The notes: generated by a model from the letters alone, not told the origin. A stretch of DNA of 41,821 nt from Pseudomonadota bacterium (GCA_947453065.1 CANGFJ010000004.1:1-41821); one strand, 5' to 3'; counted from the stretch's first letter, positions 18,115-27,375 are shown. Numbers and translations are program-made.

Positions 18115-19659
18115 ATGATCCGACCGATCTTCCTGCTGCTGGCGATGCTGAGTGCTGGGTCCCTCCAGGCAGCGACTGCGCCCCAGCCCGATGCCGGATC
18201 AGTGCTCTGGGTACGCGATGGCGCCGTCACCGCAGCGGCCCGTGCTGTGCTGGCCGAGTTGGGCCACGCCGATGCCCGAGGACTGCGCGCCGCAGACTAC
18301 GCCGCGGTCTCGCTGCAACAGCGTGCCGATGCGCTGTCTGTGCCGCGCAGCGATGCGGCAGCGCTGATCGCCTTTGATCGAGATCTCTCGCAATCCCTGG
18401 CTCGCTTCATCACCCATCTGCAGCGCGGTCGAGTCCGGCCTCAGGACGCGGGCTATGCCTTGGCAGTGGCGCGCGAGGCCGCGGATCCACTGCCGGCGCT
18501 GCGTGCGCTGGCCGCCAGTTCCGATGTGGCCCGGACGCTCGATGCCCTGGAGCCCCACTACCGACACTATGCGCTGCTCAAACAGGGCCTCGCGCAGTAC
18601 CGGGCACTGGCCATGTTGCCGGTGTTCACGGAGCTGCCGCCATTACCCCGGCGCAGTGTAAAACCCGGCGAGGCATATGCCGGGGCCGATGCGTTGCGCC
18701 GCGAACTGGTCACGCTCGGCGACCTCCCCGCGTCGGATGCGGCGCACAGTCAGGGTCCACAGCTGGATGACCTGCTGGTGGCTGCCTTGTCGCGTTTCCA
18801 GCTGCGCCATGGCCTGGGCCCGGATGGCGTGCTGGGGGCATCGACCTGGCGCGCGCTGGTCACACCCATGGCGGCGCGCGCGCGGCAGATCGAGCTGGCG
18901 ATGGAGCGCGTTCGCTGGTTACCCCCACCGACTGGCGGTCCGTTCATCTTCGTCAACATTCCGCAGTTCCGCCTGTTTGCGTTCCGCGGACCCGATGACG
19001 GGGAGCAGGCGATGACCCGGATGAATGTCATCGTGGGGCGCACCTTCTCCCTCCACAACACGCCGGTTTTCATGGCAGATCTGCGCTACGTGGTGTTCCG
19101 TCCCTACTGGGACGTGCCAGCCAGCATCATGCGCAAGGAAGTGCTGCCGCTGCTGCGCAAGAACCTGGCCAAGGGAGAGAAGGAAGGCTTCGAGCTGGTG
19201 CGCGGCCAGAGCAACAGTTCCCCTGTCGTGCCACTGGATGAGGCGGGTCTGGATGCGCTGGAGCGGGGTGAACTGCGCGTGCGCCAGCGCTCAGGCAAGG
19301 CCAATGCACTGGGCTACGTGAAGTTCATGCTGCCCAACGACTACAACGTCTACCTGCACAGCACGCCCGCGCAGCGGCTCTTCGGGCAGGCGCAGCGCAC
19401 GTTCAGCCATGGCTGTGTGCGGGTCGAAGATCCCGTGGCCCTGGCGCGTTTCGTGTTTGAAGGGGACGGCGGCTGGAGCCCGGAGCGCATCACCCAGGCC
19501 ATGCAGGCCGAGGGTCCCCCGGAGCGCATTGATCTGCGGGCGCCGATCCGCGTGGTGATGTTCTATGCGACGGCCGTGGCTGCCGAAGACGGCCGCGTGC
19601 TGTTCTTCCAGGACGTCTATCGCCACGACCTGCGCCTTGAAAAGCTGCTTGTCCGGTAA
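18115..19659 (+). CDS. YcbB/LdtD-type L,D-transpeptidase
   Basis: A periplasmic enzyme that forms 3-3 (meso-DAP to meso-DAP) peptidoglycan cross-links, giving a wall less dependent on penicillin-binding proteins. The ATG at 18115 gives a Sec signal peptide (MIRPIFLLLAMLSAGSLQA) and 514 residues. The order is a helical scaffold domain, a peptidoglycan-binding repeat (SRFQLRHGLGPDGVLGASTW) and a YkuD catalytic domain. The catalytic motif SHGCVR has its cysteine at residue 434, preceded by the conserved histidine of VYLHSTP. Size and domain order fit LdtD rather than the short LdtA-C type. The gene converges on the mepK-like gene with only five bases between stops. Confidence 0.9.
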   Translation: MIRPIFLLLAMLSAGSLQAATAPQPDAGSVLWVRDGAVTAAARAVLAELGHADARGLRAADYAAVSLQQRADALSVPRSDAAALIAFDRDLSQSLARFITHLQRGRVRPQDAGYALAVAREAADPLPALRALAASSDVARTLDALEPHYRHYALLKQGLAQYRALAMLPVFTELPPLPRRSVKPGEAYAGADALRRELVTLGDLPASDAAHSQGPQLDDLLVAALSRFQLRHGLGPDGVLGASTWRALVTPMAARARQIELAMERVRWLPPPTGGPFIFVNIPQFRLFAFRGPDDGEQAMTRMNVIVGRTFSLHNTPVFMADLRYVVFRPYWDVPASIMRKEVLPLLRKNLAKGEKEGFELVRGQSNSSPVVPLDEAGLDALERGELRVRQRSGKANALGYVKFMLPNDYNVYLHSTPAQRLFGQAQRTFSHGCVRVEDPVALARFVFEGDGGWSPERITQAMQAEGPPERIDLRAPIRVVMFYATAVAAEDGRVLFFQDVYRHDLRLEKLLVR

Positions 19660-19664
19660 GGGGG

Positions 19665-20228
19665 CTAGCCCTGCCAGCTCCGGATGTGCCCCGTGTCGAC
19701 ATGCACGAAATCAGAACTGCGGTAGTAGCCCACGCCGCCACGCTGCACGGTGCGGGCCAGTTCGCCCAGCCGCTCGCAGCTCACGCCGTGCAGGCGCACG
19801 TCGATCGCCCGGCCTTCCAGGTGCATGCTCTTGACTGCGACACCGGCGCTGCGCTCGTGCAGGGCAGCGTTGGTCTCGGGTGAGCGGTAAGCGGAGATGA
19901 TCTGGTAGCGGGGCTCGACACCCGCCAGCTCGGCCAGGTCGGCCAGCAGGTCATACAAGCCTGTGTCGATGGGGTGCTGCCGGTTGTTGCGGTGGTCGCG
20001 TAGCAGATGCTGTAGCCCCAGTACCGCATGGTCGACCAGTCCCGTGGCGCTGCGATAGGCCACGGACAGCACTTCACCCGTGTGGGTGCTGGCCAGTTCC
20101 AGCCACCGAGGCCTTACGACGGCGAGTGGTTGACTCGCCAGGGCCGCACGCCCCGCAAGCCCGAGTCCGCCCAAGGCGAGCAAGGAGGCCAGCGCGTGGC
20201 GTCGTGTAGTTGTTTTTACGGGTGCCAT
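19665..20228 (-). CDS. MepK/YcbK-like murein endopeptidase (DUF882, M15 family)
   Basis: An exported zinc peptidase of 187 residues. E. coli MepK, its likely relative, cuts 3-3 cross-links made by L,D-transpeptidases. The ATG at 20228 puts a twin-arginine-like signal at the N-terminus (TTTRRHALASLLALGGLGLAG, shortened by the start choice); an upstream in-frame start adds a Cys-rich segment that looks non-coding. Zinc and catalytic residues of the M15/DUF882 fold are visible: H136 and D143 in SMHLEGRAIDVRL and H176 in FVHVDTG. ISAYRSPETN is another signature. In E. coli ycbK lies directly behind ycbB on the same strand; here the pair is tail to tail. Confidence 0.9.
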   Translation of the reverse strand: MAPVKTTTRRHALASLLALGGLGLAGRAALASQPLAVVRPRWLELASTHTGEVLSVAYRSATGLVDHAVLGLQHLLRDHRNNRQHPIDTGLYDLLADLAELAGVEPRYQIISAYRSPETNAALHERSAGVAVKSMHLEGRAIDVRLHGVSCERLGELARTVQRGGVGYYRSSDFVHVDTGHIRSWQG

Positions 20229-20283
20229 TCTTTCAATGGTGCCTTGTGAAGGATCTGGAGAACAAGGTGGGCCGCAGCAAAGA

Positions 20284-23253
20284 ATGTCGCAAAGCGGCGA
20301 TGAACAGTGGATTGCCGTCAACGCTTTGTGTTTGCATGGCACGGAGCGTCGCACGCTAACTCAGGATCATCACTTGCCCAGTTCGCTACTTTGGCGTGTT
20401 GCCCCACAGCGATGGCTACTGGGGATGCTGTCTGTGCTGCTCTTGTGCGGCGCGGGGCTGTTTGTCCTCGACAAGAGGGCGGAGTCGCGCCACGCCAAAA
20501 GCCTGCAGCAGATAGAGAACCTGGAAAGCGCGAGCCTGACTTTTTCCGAAGCCTATCTTCATCTTAATGGGGGTCGTTCCGGGCTTTTCCAGAGGGCGAG
20601 GGCGCTGACTCTGCTGGATCCGTCGCTGCAGGCATTCGAGCAGTCCGCTTTGCGTCTACCCGCGGACTCTCCCGCTGGCCTGAGCTTGCAGCAGGACGTG
20701 CAACACCTGCGTGACCTGCTGGGCCAGAGTGGGGAGGGGCTGCCGGTCGAGTGGGCTGGCCATACCCTTGCCAGCGCCCGGACTGCGGTGACGGCTTTGC
20801 AACATGCCCATAGAGCGCAAGTACTTCAGGACGAGCGCTATGACCTGATTCTGGTGGTGGTGTTTCTGCTGTCTACGCTCGCCCTGGGGGGGGTGGCGTA
20901 TTTGGCGTTGCGCCAGCGGCAACGCGCGGAACAACGGCGACGCGAGAGCGAAGGCTTGTTCCGCGGTGTGTTTGAACAGTCCCTGGTCGGCGTTGGCATC
21001 CTGCAGGAGGGTAGGGTGATTTATGCCAACGAACGAACCGCCGAGATTCTGGGGCATCCGCTCGAGCAGGTCATCGGTCGGGAGATCGTGGACTTCATGT
21101 TGCCCGAATACCGCGAGCGCACACGCACGACCCTGGATGCGATGGGCGGAGAGGACGGCGGGAATGTGCAGCGTGCGGTTCGCTATCAGCGTCCGGATGG
21201 AAAACTGATCGACTATGAAGTGCAGGCCACCGCAGCCATTGTGCAGGGCAAATCCAGCCTCATCGCCATCCTGAAAGATGTGTCGGAGCAGACGCGCCTG
21301 GAGCGGGAGCGTCGCAATGCCTTGAGCGTGCTGGAGTCGCTGACCGAGAGTTCCGGTGACGCGATCTTCGCCAAGGACCTTGAAGGGCGTTACATCCTGA
21401 TCAACGCACAGGCACGACGGTTTACCGGAAAGTCGGCTGCTGAAATTCTGAAGCAGGACGATCGGGCGCTGTTTCCTCCGCAGCAGGCAGCACGCCACAT
21501 GCAGATGGACAGCCGCGTGCTGACAGAACGCCGTCTGCTTCGGTATGAGCTCGAGCTGTCGACGGTGGATGGGCTGCGGTCCGTGGAGTGCATTAAGGGT
21601 CCCCTCTTTGCGGCGGATGGCTCCCTGATGGGGCTGTTTGGCATTACGCGTGATATCACCGAGCGCAAGGCCCAGGAACTGGTGCTGGAGGAAAGTCGCT
21701 CCCAGTTGGAGAGCATCCTCGAGTCGCTGGAGGAAGGGCTGATGGTGTTCGACCCTCACGGAAACGTCCTGCGGATGAATTCAGCGGCGCGGCGGCTGAC
21801 TGGCACCGACGTGCCGCCCGCCCTTGGCAGCTCCGTGCGGCAATACCATTCACAGCGTGTCATCGAGCGGCTCGATGGGCGGATCCTGCCAATCGAGGAG
21901 TGGCCTTCAAGCCGCTTGCAGCGAGGTGAGGAATTCCATGACGTGGAGCTGCGACTGCGCCATAGCGCCAGCGCCTGGTCGCAGATTCTCAGTTTCAATG
22001 GCACGCAGGTTCGCGCTGCGGACGGCAGCATCCGGTTTGCGGTGGAAACGTTTACCGACATCACACAGCGTAAACAGGGCGAGGCGGCCCTGCAGCAGGC
22101 CCAGCGCCTGGAGTCGCTGGGTACGCTGGCGGCCGGCATCGCCCACGACTTCAACAATGTGCTGTTTGCGATTTCCGGTAACACGTCGCTGGCCTTGTCC
22201 GAGTTGCCTGCCGGGCATCCGGTGGCCCGGGCCCTTGCCGAGATCCAGCGTGCGGAACGTCGTGCCAGTGATCTGGTCCGGCGCATCCTGCTGTTTGCGC
22301 GGGCCGATGAATCGAGGCGTGCAGTGGCATCGGTGCAGGCTGTCATCGAGGAAGCGCTGGGTCTGCTGCGGCCGACCTTGCCGGCCCGCATTGAACTGCG
22401 CACCCAGTTCGCCACCGCTGTCGGCTCGGTCAACATGGATGTCACCCAGATTCATCAAGTCATCGTCAACTTGATGACCAACGCGGCGATGGCCATTGCC
22501 GAGCGGGGGGCGGACGGTGAGGCGGCGATCGGCATTGACCTGCAGCAAGTGAACCTGCCGGTCGATACGCTTGTGGGTACTCGGACGTTGATGGCGGGAT
22601 CCTATGTCCGCCTGACGGTGAGTGACACGGGATGTGGCATGGATGCCGCTGTCCTGCAGCGGATCTTCGATCCGTTTTTCACCACGCGGGCTGTGGGACA
22701 GGGGACTGGATTGGGGTTGGCGATGGTCCTGGGGATCGTGCAGGAGCACGGCGGCGCGATTCGCGTCAGTAGTCAGCTCGGCGAGGGCAGTCGATTCGAG
22801 GTCTATCTCCCGGTGAGTGAGTCGCAGCCGGAGGGGGTGGCGGTTGCCGCCACGGTCCCGCGGCGGGGCTCGAACCAGCATGTGCTCTATCTGGATGACG
22901 AGGGTTCGCTGGTCTTCCTGGTCTCGCGCTATCTGCGTCGGCTGGGCTATCGCGTGACGGGTTACACAAAGCCTGTCGAGGCGCTGGCTGCGCTGACGGC
23001 GTGCCCTGGCGACTTTGACCTGGTGGTCAGCGACCTGTCGATGCCAGTGATGTCGGGCCTGGAGTTCGTGATGGCCCTTAAGAAGGCTGGCGTCTCCGTG
23101 CCCGTGATCCTGATGTCCGGTTTCGTCCGTGCCGAGGACCGTGCAGAAGCGGCGCGCCTCGGCGTCAATGCATTGCTGCTCAAACCATCGACGGTCGATG
23201 AACTCGGCGAGGCCATCGACCGTCTGCTGAACCCGAGCGGGCAGTCCGCTTAG
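20284..23253 (+). CDS. Hybrid sensor histidine kinase with three PAS domains and a receiver
   Basis: A membrane sensor kinase of 989 residues from the ATG at 20284; a longer start at 20236 would place it eight bases from the divergent mepK start and is less likely. Two membrane segments (about residues 43-61 and 187-208) enclose a periplasmic helical region. Three PAS domains follow (about 225-345, 350-470 and 478-605), then a HisKA box with the phospho-accepting H621 in GIAHDFNNVL. A HATPase domain (N box NLMTNAA, G1 SDTGCGMD, G2 GQGTGLGLAM) is followed by a C-terminal receiver with D917 in SDLSMPVMSG and a lysine in LLKPST. There is no adjacent response regulator, so its output is unknown. 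Confidence 0.9.
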   Translation: MSQSGDEQWIAVNALCLHGTERRTLTQDHHLPSSLLWRVAPQRWLLGMLSVLLLCGAGLFVLDKRAESRHAKSLQQIENLESASLTFSEAYLHLNGGRSGLFQRARALTLLDPSLQAFEQSALRLPADSPAGLSLQQDVQHLRDLLGQSGEGLPVEWAGHTLASARTAVTALQHAHRAQVLQDERYDLILVVVFLLSTLALGGVAYLALRQRQRAEQRRRESEGLFRGVFEQSLVGVGILQEGRVIYANERTAEILGHPLEQVIGREIVDFMLPEYRERTRTTLDAMGGEDGGNVQRAVRYQRPDGKLIDYEVQATAAIVQGKSSLIAILKDVSEQTRLERERRNALSVLESLTESSGDAIFAKDLEGRYILINAQARRFTGKSAAEILKQDDRALFPPQQAARHMQMDSRVLTERRLLRYELELSTVDGLRSVECIKGPLFAADGSLMGLFGITRDITERKAQELVLEESRSQLESILESLEEGLMVFDPHGNVLRMNSAARRLTGTDVPPALGSSVRQYHSQRVIERLDGRILPIEEWPSSRLQRGEEFHDVELRLRHSASAWSQILSFNGTQVRAADGSIRFAVETFTDITQRKQGEAALQQAQRLESLGTLAAGIAHDFNNVLFAISGNTSLALSELPAGHPVARALAEIQRAERRASDLVRRILLFARADESRRAVASVQAVIEEALGLLRPTLPARIELRTQFATAVGSVNMDVTQIHQVIVNLMTNAAMAIAERGADGEAAIGIDLQQVNLPVDTLVGTRTLMAGSYVRLTVSDTGCGMDAAVLQRIFDPFFTTRAVGQGTGLGLAMVLGIVQEHGGAIRVSSQLGEGSRFEVYLPVSESQPEGVAVAATVPRRGSNQHVLYLDDEGSLVFLVSRYLRRLGYRVTGYTKPVEALAALTACPGDFDLVVSDLSMPVMSGLEFVMALKKAGVSVPVILMSGFVRAEDRAEAARLGVNALLLKPSTVDELGEAIDRLLNPSGQSA

Positions 23254-24725
23254 AACGGATAGGTGGGCGGCGTGTCCTTGATCGTCACCCACTGCCAGCA
23301 GGTGTACTCGTCCAGGTCCGCAGGCCCGCCCACTGCCGCACCGGCGCCGGCCACGCCCGGTCCGCCGAACGGGTTGTTGCCATCGTCGTTCACGGTCTGG
23401 TCATTGATGTGCACCATGCCGGACTTGAGCCGGTCGGTGATGCGCATCGCGCGACCGACCGAGCGTGAGATGACCGCAGCAGCCAGCGAGCCGTCATGGC
23501 GGTTGGCCAGTTCGAGTGCCTCTTCATCGGTACCGAAGGTGATGAGGTTGGCCACGGGGCCGAAGGTTTCCTCATCAAAGGCGCGCATGCCGGGCTTCAC
23601 GCCAGAGAGCACGGTGGCATCGTGGAAGAGGTCGCGACTGGTGCCGCCGGCCTCGATCTTTGCACCGGCCTTCACCGAGTCGGCCACGATGCCCTTGATC
23701 CGCTGCAGCTGACGTTCGCTGATGACAGGCCCCAGCGCCACTTGCCCGGTGATCGGGTCACCGACCGGCAGGTGCCCGGCACGCTCGGCCAGCCGCCGCG
23801 TGAATTCCGCGGCAATCGACTGCTGCACGAAGATGCGGCTGGAGGCCATGCAGATCTGGCCCTGGTGCAACCAGGCACCCCAGGCGGCGTTGTTCACGGC
23901 CAGGTCCAGGTCCGCATCATCCAGGATGATCAGCGCGTTGTTGCCGCCCAGTTCCAGCGAGACTTTCTTGAGCGTGCGGCCGGCCAGTTCGCCGACGCGC
24001 CGACCCACGGCCGTAGAGCCGGTGAACTGGATCATCTGCACATGCTTCGACAGGCACAGCGCCTCGCCGGCCTCTGCGCCACCCGGCACCACCTGCAGCA
24101 CGCCGGCCGGAAGGCCTGCTTCCTCGAAGGCGCGCGCGATGAGCACGCCGCCGGAGAGCGGCGTCTGCGGGTCGGACTTGAGCACCACGGCATTGCCCGT
24201 GGCCAGCGCCGGTGCCACCGCGCGCACGGACAGGATCAGCGGGAAATTGAACGGCGAAATGATGCCCACGACGCCACGCGCGACACGGCGCGCATAGCTG
24301 AGCCGACCGGGCGGATTGGCCAGCACTTCGCCACGCGGCGCCAGTGCCAGCGCGGCAGCACTGTGCAGGATCGCGACGGTCTCGCGGATTTCATGCTGGC
24401 CTTTGGGGAGGATGCCGCCGGACTCGCGTGCGACCAGCATCGCCATGGCCTCGGCGTCCCGCTCCAGGATCTCGGCGGCGCGGCGCAGGATGCCGGCGCG
24501 ATCCCGCGCACCCAGTATCGCCCAGGCCGGCTGCGCGGCCGCCGCGAGGGCCGTGGCCGCATCGATATCGAGGGCATTGCCAAAGCCGGTGTGGGACAGC
24601 GTCTTGCCGCTGGCCGGTTCCGGCACGTCGCGTGCGCCGCCCTGGGCCGTGACCCAGGCCCCGTTGAAGATCTTTCCGACCCAGCGTTTGTCAGCCAGCA
24701 GATGGCCCAGATTCAGTTCGGTCAT
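23250..24725 (-). CDS. NAD-dependent aromatic aldehyde dehydrogenase, XylC-like
   Basis: A cytosolic aldehyde dehydrogenase of 491 residues that oxidises an aldehyde to its acid with NAD(P). The catalytic residues are C292 in HQGQICMASSR and E258 in VSLELGGNN, with FTGSTAVGRR as the cofactor loop. Overall pattern and C-terminal GMVHINDQTVN and TYPF ending closely resemble benzaldehyde dehydrogenase XylC and vanillin dehydrogenases, so an aromatic substrate is likely but not proven. The ATG at 24725 is preferred to a GTG nine bases upstream because AAGG sits at proper distance. The gene ends within the last bases of the histidine kinase gene and diverges from glcDEF across a 98-base gap. Confidence 0.88.
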   Translation of the reverse strand: MTELNLGHLLADKRWVGKIFNGAWVTAQGGARDVPEPASGKTLSHTGFGNALDIDAATALAAAAQPAWAILGARDRAGILRRAAEILERDAEAMAMLVARESGGILPKGQHEIRETVAILHSAAALALAPRGEVLANPPGRLSYARRVARGVVGIISPFNFPLILSVRAVAPALATGNAVVLKSDPQTPLSGGVLIARAFEEAGLPAGVLQVVPGGAEAGEALCLSKHVQMIQFTGSTAVGRRVGELAGRTLKKVSLELGGNNALIILDDADLDLAVNNAAWGAWLHQGQICMASSRIFVQQSIAAEFTRRLAERAGHLPVGDPITGQVALGPVISERQLQRIKGIVADSVKAGAKIEAGGTSRDLFHDATVLSGVKPGMRAFDEETFGPVANLITFGTDEEALELANRHDGSLAAAVISRSVGRAMRITDRLKSGMVHINDQTVNDDGNNPFGGPGVAGAGAAVGGPADLDEYTCWQWVTIKDTPPTYPF

Positions 24726-24755
24726 GGCGTGCACCTTTTTTGTTGATCTCGCAAC

Positions 24756-24784
24756 ATTCTAGCCGTGCTGGCTCGAAAGGTCTG
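24756..24784 (-). promoter_or_regulatory. Possible promoter of the aldehyde dehydrogenase gene
   Basis: Read on the minus strand, CAGACC (24784-24779) and TAGAAT (24761-24756) are separated by 17 bases. The -10 box matches five of six positions and the -35 box three of six. A palindrome lies directly upstream of the -35 box. Confidence 0.42.
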
Positions 24785-24785
24785 C

Positions 24786-24803
24786 CTGCCACGCTCGTGG
24801 CAG
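24786..24803. promoter_or_regulatory. Perfect palindrome between aldehyde dehydrogenase gene and glcD
   Basis: CTGCCACG-CT-CGTGGCAG is a perfect eight-base inverted repeat with a two-base centre, too tight for an RNA hairpin and typical of a dimeric regulator site. It sits just upstream of the aldehyde dehydrogenase promoter and 20 bases before the glcD start. It may thus control both directions. Confidence 0.6.
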
Positions 24804-24823
24804 CTTCCCGGTAAACTGGCCGG

Positions 24824-26299
24824 ATGGACGATTCCGCCGTCATCGAGTCACGCCCCGAGGTCATTGACGGCCTGCGCCGCCTGTTGCCCGCGCGGGCGCT
24901 GCTGGTGGCGGCCGAAGACACCCGTCCCTATGAGTGTGATGGCCTCACGCTGATCCGCCAGCGGCCCATGGCCGTGGCGCTGCCCGAGACCGAGGCGCAG
25001 GTGGTGGCCATCCTCAAGCTCTGCCACGCGCACCAGGTGCCGGTGGTGCCGCGAGGCGCGGGCACCGGCCTGGCCGGCAGTGCCTTGCCCCATGCGGGCG
25101 GCGTGCTGCTGTCGCTGGCGAAGTTCAATCGCATCCTGGGGGTCGATCGTCGTGGCCGCACGGCCACCGTGCAGCCGGGCGTGCGCAACCTGGCCATCTC
25201 CGAGGCGGCGGCCCCGTTCGGGCTGTACTACGCGCCCGATCCGTCCAGCCAGATTGCCTGCACCATCGGCGGCAACGTCGCCGAGAACTCCGGTGGCGTG
25301 CACTGCCTCAAGTACGGCCTGACCCTGCACAACGTGCTGCGCGTGCGCGGCTACACTTCGGCCGGCGAGCCGGTGGAGTTCGGCAGTCTGGCCCCCGACG
25401 CCGCAGGGCTGGACCTGCTGGCACTGGTGATCGGCTCCGAGGGCATGCTCGCCCTCACGACCGAGGTCACGGTGCGACTGGTGCCCCGGCCCACCGTGGC
25501 CCGCTGCCTCATGGCCAGTTTTGCCGATGTGGGCGATGCCGGTGATGCGGTGGCTGCCTTGATCGCCGCGGGCATCATTCCCGCCGGGCTCGAGATGATG
25601 GACCAGGCCGCCACGCGGCTGGTCGAGCCCTTTGCCAAGGCCGGCTATGACCTGGAGGCCGCCGCGGTGCTGTTGTGTGAATCCGATGGCACGGTCGACG
25701 AAGTGGAAGCAGAAATCGCCCACATGAGCCAGGTGCTGCGCGACGCCCGCGCCACGCGCCTGCAGGTGTCCACCAGCGAGGCCGAGCGCCTGACGTTCTG
25801 GGCCGGTCGCAAGAACGCCTTTCCGGCGGCGGGCCGCGCGGCGCCCGCGTACTACTGCACCGATGGCACCATCCCGCGCAAGCACATCGGCCAGATGCTC
25901 AAGTCCATCCAGGCCATGGAACAGCGCTTTGGCCTGGCCTGCCCGAATGTGTTCCATGCCGGCGATGGCAACCTGCATCCGCTGGTGCTGTTTGATGACA
26001 GCGACCCGGACTCGGTCGCGCGTGCCGAGGCCTTTGGCGCCGAGATCCTGGAAGAGAGCGTGCGCCTGGGCGGCACCGTCACCGGCGAGCATGGCGTGGG
26101 CGTCGAGAAGCTCAACCAGATGTGCTCGCAGTTTGACCGTGCCACGCTCGATGCCTTCCTCGGCGTGAAGCGCGCCTTCGATCCGGCTGGCACCCTGAAC
26201 CCGGGCAAGGTCATCCCGTCGCTGCATCGCTGCGCCGAATATGGCCGCCAGCGCGTGACAGGCGGCGCCGTCTCGTTTCCCGACCTGCCGCGCTTCTGA
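24824..26299 (+). CDS. glcD: Glycolate oxidase FAD subunit GlcD
   Basis: GlcD is the FAD-binding catalytic subunit of the membrane-associated glycolate oxidase complex, which oxidises glycolate to glyoxylate and passes electrons to quinone. The 491-residue protein has the PCMH FAD-binding fold (VPRGAGTGLAGSALPHAGG, CTIGGNVAENSGGVHCLKYG) and the C-terminal FAD-oxidase region with HAGDGNLHPLVLFD and GTVTGEHGVGVEKL. TAAACT at 24812-24817 lies seven bases before the ATG, so the transcript may have almost no leader. The stop shares one base with the glcE start. The genes for the GlcC regulator and GlcG are absent from this locus. Confidence 0.95.
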   Translation: MDDSAVIESRPEVIDGLRRLLPARALLVAAEDTRPYECDGLTLIRQRPMAVALPETEAQVVAILKLCHAHQVPVVPRGAGTGLAGSALPHAGGVLLSLAKFNRILGVDRRGRTATVQPGVRNLAISEAAAPFGLYYAPDPSSQIACTIGGNVAENSGGVHCLKYGLTLHNVLRVRGYTSAGEPVEFGSLAPDAAGLDLLALVIGSEGMLALTTEVTVRLVPRPTVARCLMASFADVGDAGDAVAALIAAGIIPAGLEMMDQAATRLVEPFAKAGYDLEAAAVLLCESDGTVDEVEAEIAHMSQVLRDARATRLQVSTSEAERLTFWAGRKNAFPAAGRAAPAYYCTDGTIPRKHIGQMLKSIQAMEQRFGLACPNVFHAGDGNLHPLVLFDDSDPDSVARAEAFGAEILEESVRLGGTVTGEHGVGVEKLNQMCSQFDRATLDAFLGVKRAFDPAGTLNPGKVIPSLHRCAEYGRQRVTGGAVSFPDLPRF

Positions 26300-27375
26300 T
26301 GCACGACATCCTCCGCACATTCGCCGAGCGCGTACAGGCCGCCGCGGCCGCGCGCACGCCGCTGTGCCTCCGCGCAGGCGGCACCAAAGACTTCTACGGC
26401 AACACCCCGCGTGGTGAGATCCTCGACCCGCGGGTCTGGTCCGGCATCGAGGACTACGAGCCCAGCGAACTGGTCATGACCGTTCGCGCCGGGACGCCGC
26501 TGGCCGAGGTGGAAGCCACCTTGGCCGCGCAGGACCAGATGCTGGCCTTCGAACCGCCGCACTTCGGTGCCGGTGCGACCCTCGGCGGCTGCGTGGCCGC
26601 GGGCATTGCGGGGCCGCGCCGTGCCTCGTCCGGTTACACCTATGGCAGCCTGCGCGATTTCGTGCTGGGCACGCGCCTGCTGGATGGCCATGGACGCCTG
26701 CTGCGCTGCGGTGGCACCGTCATGAAGAACGTGGCCGGATACGACGTCTCGCGCGTGCTGGCAGGGTCACTGGGTGTGCTGGGTCTGATCGTCGACGTGT
26801 CGATCAAGGTGCTGCCGCGGCCGCGCGCCGAGGCGACGCTGCAGTTCGAATGCGATGAGCCCACCGCGCTGGACCGGCTCAATGACTGGGGCGGCGAGCC
26901 GCTGCCCCTCTCGGCCAGTGCCTGGCAGGACGGGTGCCTGCGGCTGCGGCTCTCCGGGTCCGAGGCAGGCGTCAGGTCGGCCGTGCTTCGCCTCGGGGGT
27001 GAACGTCTGCCCGAAGCCGTAGCCCAGGCCTACTGGCAGGACGTGCGCGAGCAGTCCCTGCCGTTCTTTGCGGGCAACACGCCGCTGTGGCGCATTGCCG
27101 TGCCGTCTACGGCCGAACCTCTGGCGCTGGAAGGCGCGATGCAGGTGGAGTGGGGCGGTGGCCAGCGCTGGCTGCGCAGTGACCTTCCAGCCGCCGACAT
27201 TCGCGCCAGGGCGCAGGCACTGGGTGGCCATGCCACGCTGTTCCGCGGCGGTGATCGGGGGCAGGGCGTGTTCACGCCGCTGTCGCCTGCCTTGCACGCC
27301 ATTCACCAGCGCCTGAAGGCGGAGTTTGATCCCGCCGGCGTGTTCAACCCTGGCCGGCTGATCCGGGACCTATAG
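26299..27375 (+). CDS. glcE: Glycolate oxidase subunit GlcE
   Basis: GlcE is the second flavin-type subunit required for glycolate oxidase activity. The 358-residue protein carries a half-size PCMH-type FAD domain (FGAGATLGGCVAAGIAGPRR, DFVLGTRLLDGHGRLLRCGG, MKNVAGYDVSRVLAGSLG) and the C-terminal FDPAGVFNPGRL shared by this family. Its start codon overlaps the glcD stop, and its stop lies six bases before glcF, so the three subunits are translated from one message. Length matches the family. Confidence 0.94.
   Translation: MHDILRTFAERVQAAAAARTPLCLRAGGTKDFYGNTPRGEILDPRVWSGIEDYEPSELVMTVRAGTPLAEVEATLAAQDQMLAFEPPHFGAGATLGGCVAAGIAGPRRASSGYTYGSLRDFVLGTRLLDGHGRLLRCGGTVMKNVAGYDVSRVLAGSLGVLGLIVDVSIKVLPRPRAEATLQFECDEPTALDRLNDWGGEPLPLSASAWQDGCLRLRLSGSEAGVRSAVLRLGGERLPEAVAQAYWQDVREQSLPFFAGNTPLWRIAVPSTAEPLALEGAMQVEWGGGQRWLRSDLPAADIRARAQALGGHATLFRGGDRGQGVFTPLSPALHAIHQRLKAEFDPAGVFNPGRLIRDL

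Noticed and set aside
20236-20283. Longer N-terminus for the hybrid histidine kinase
   Set aside because: A start at 20236 would leave only seven bases to the divergent mepK-like start, with no room for two promoters and translation signals; 20284 is more plausible, though its ribosome-binding site is weak.
24848-26320. 490-codon minus-strand frame opposite glcD
   Set aside because: Shadow of glcD in GC-rich sequence, no recognisable motifs.
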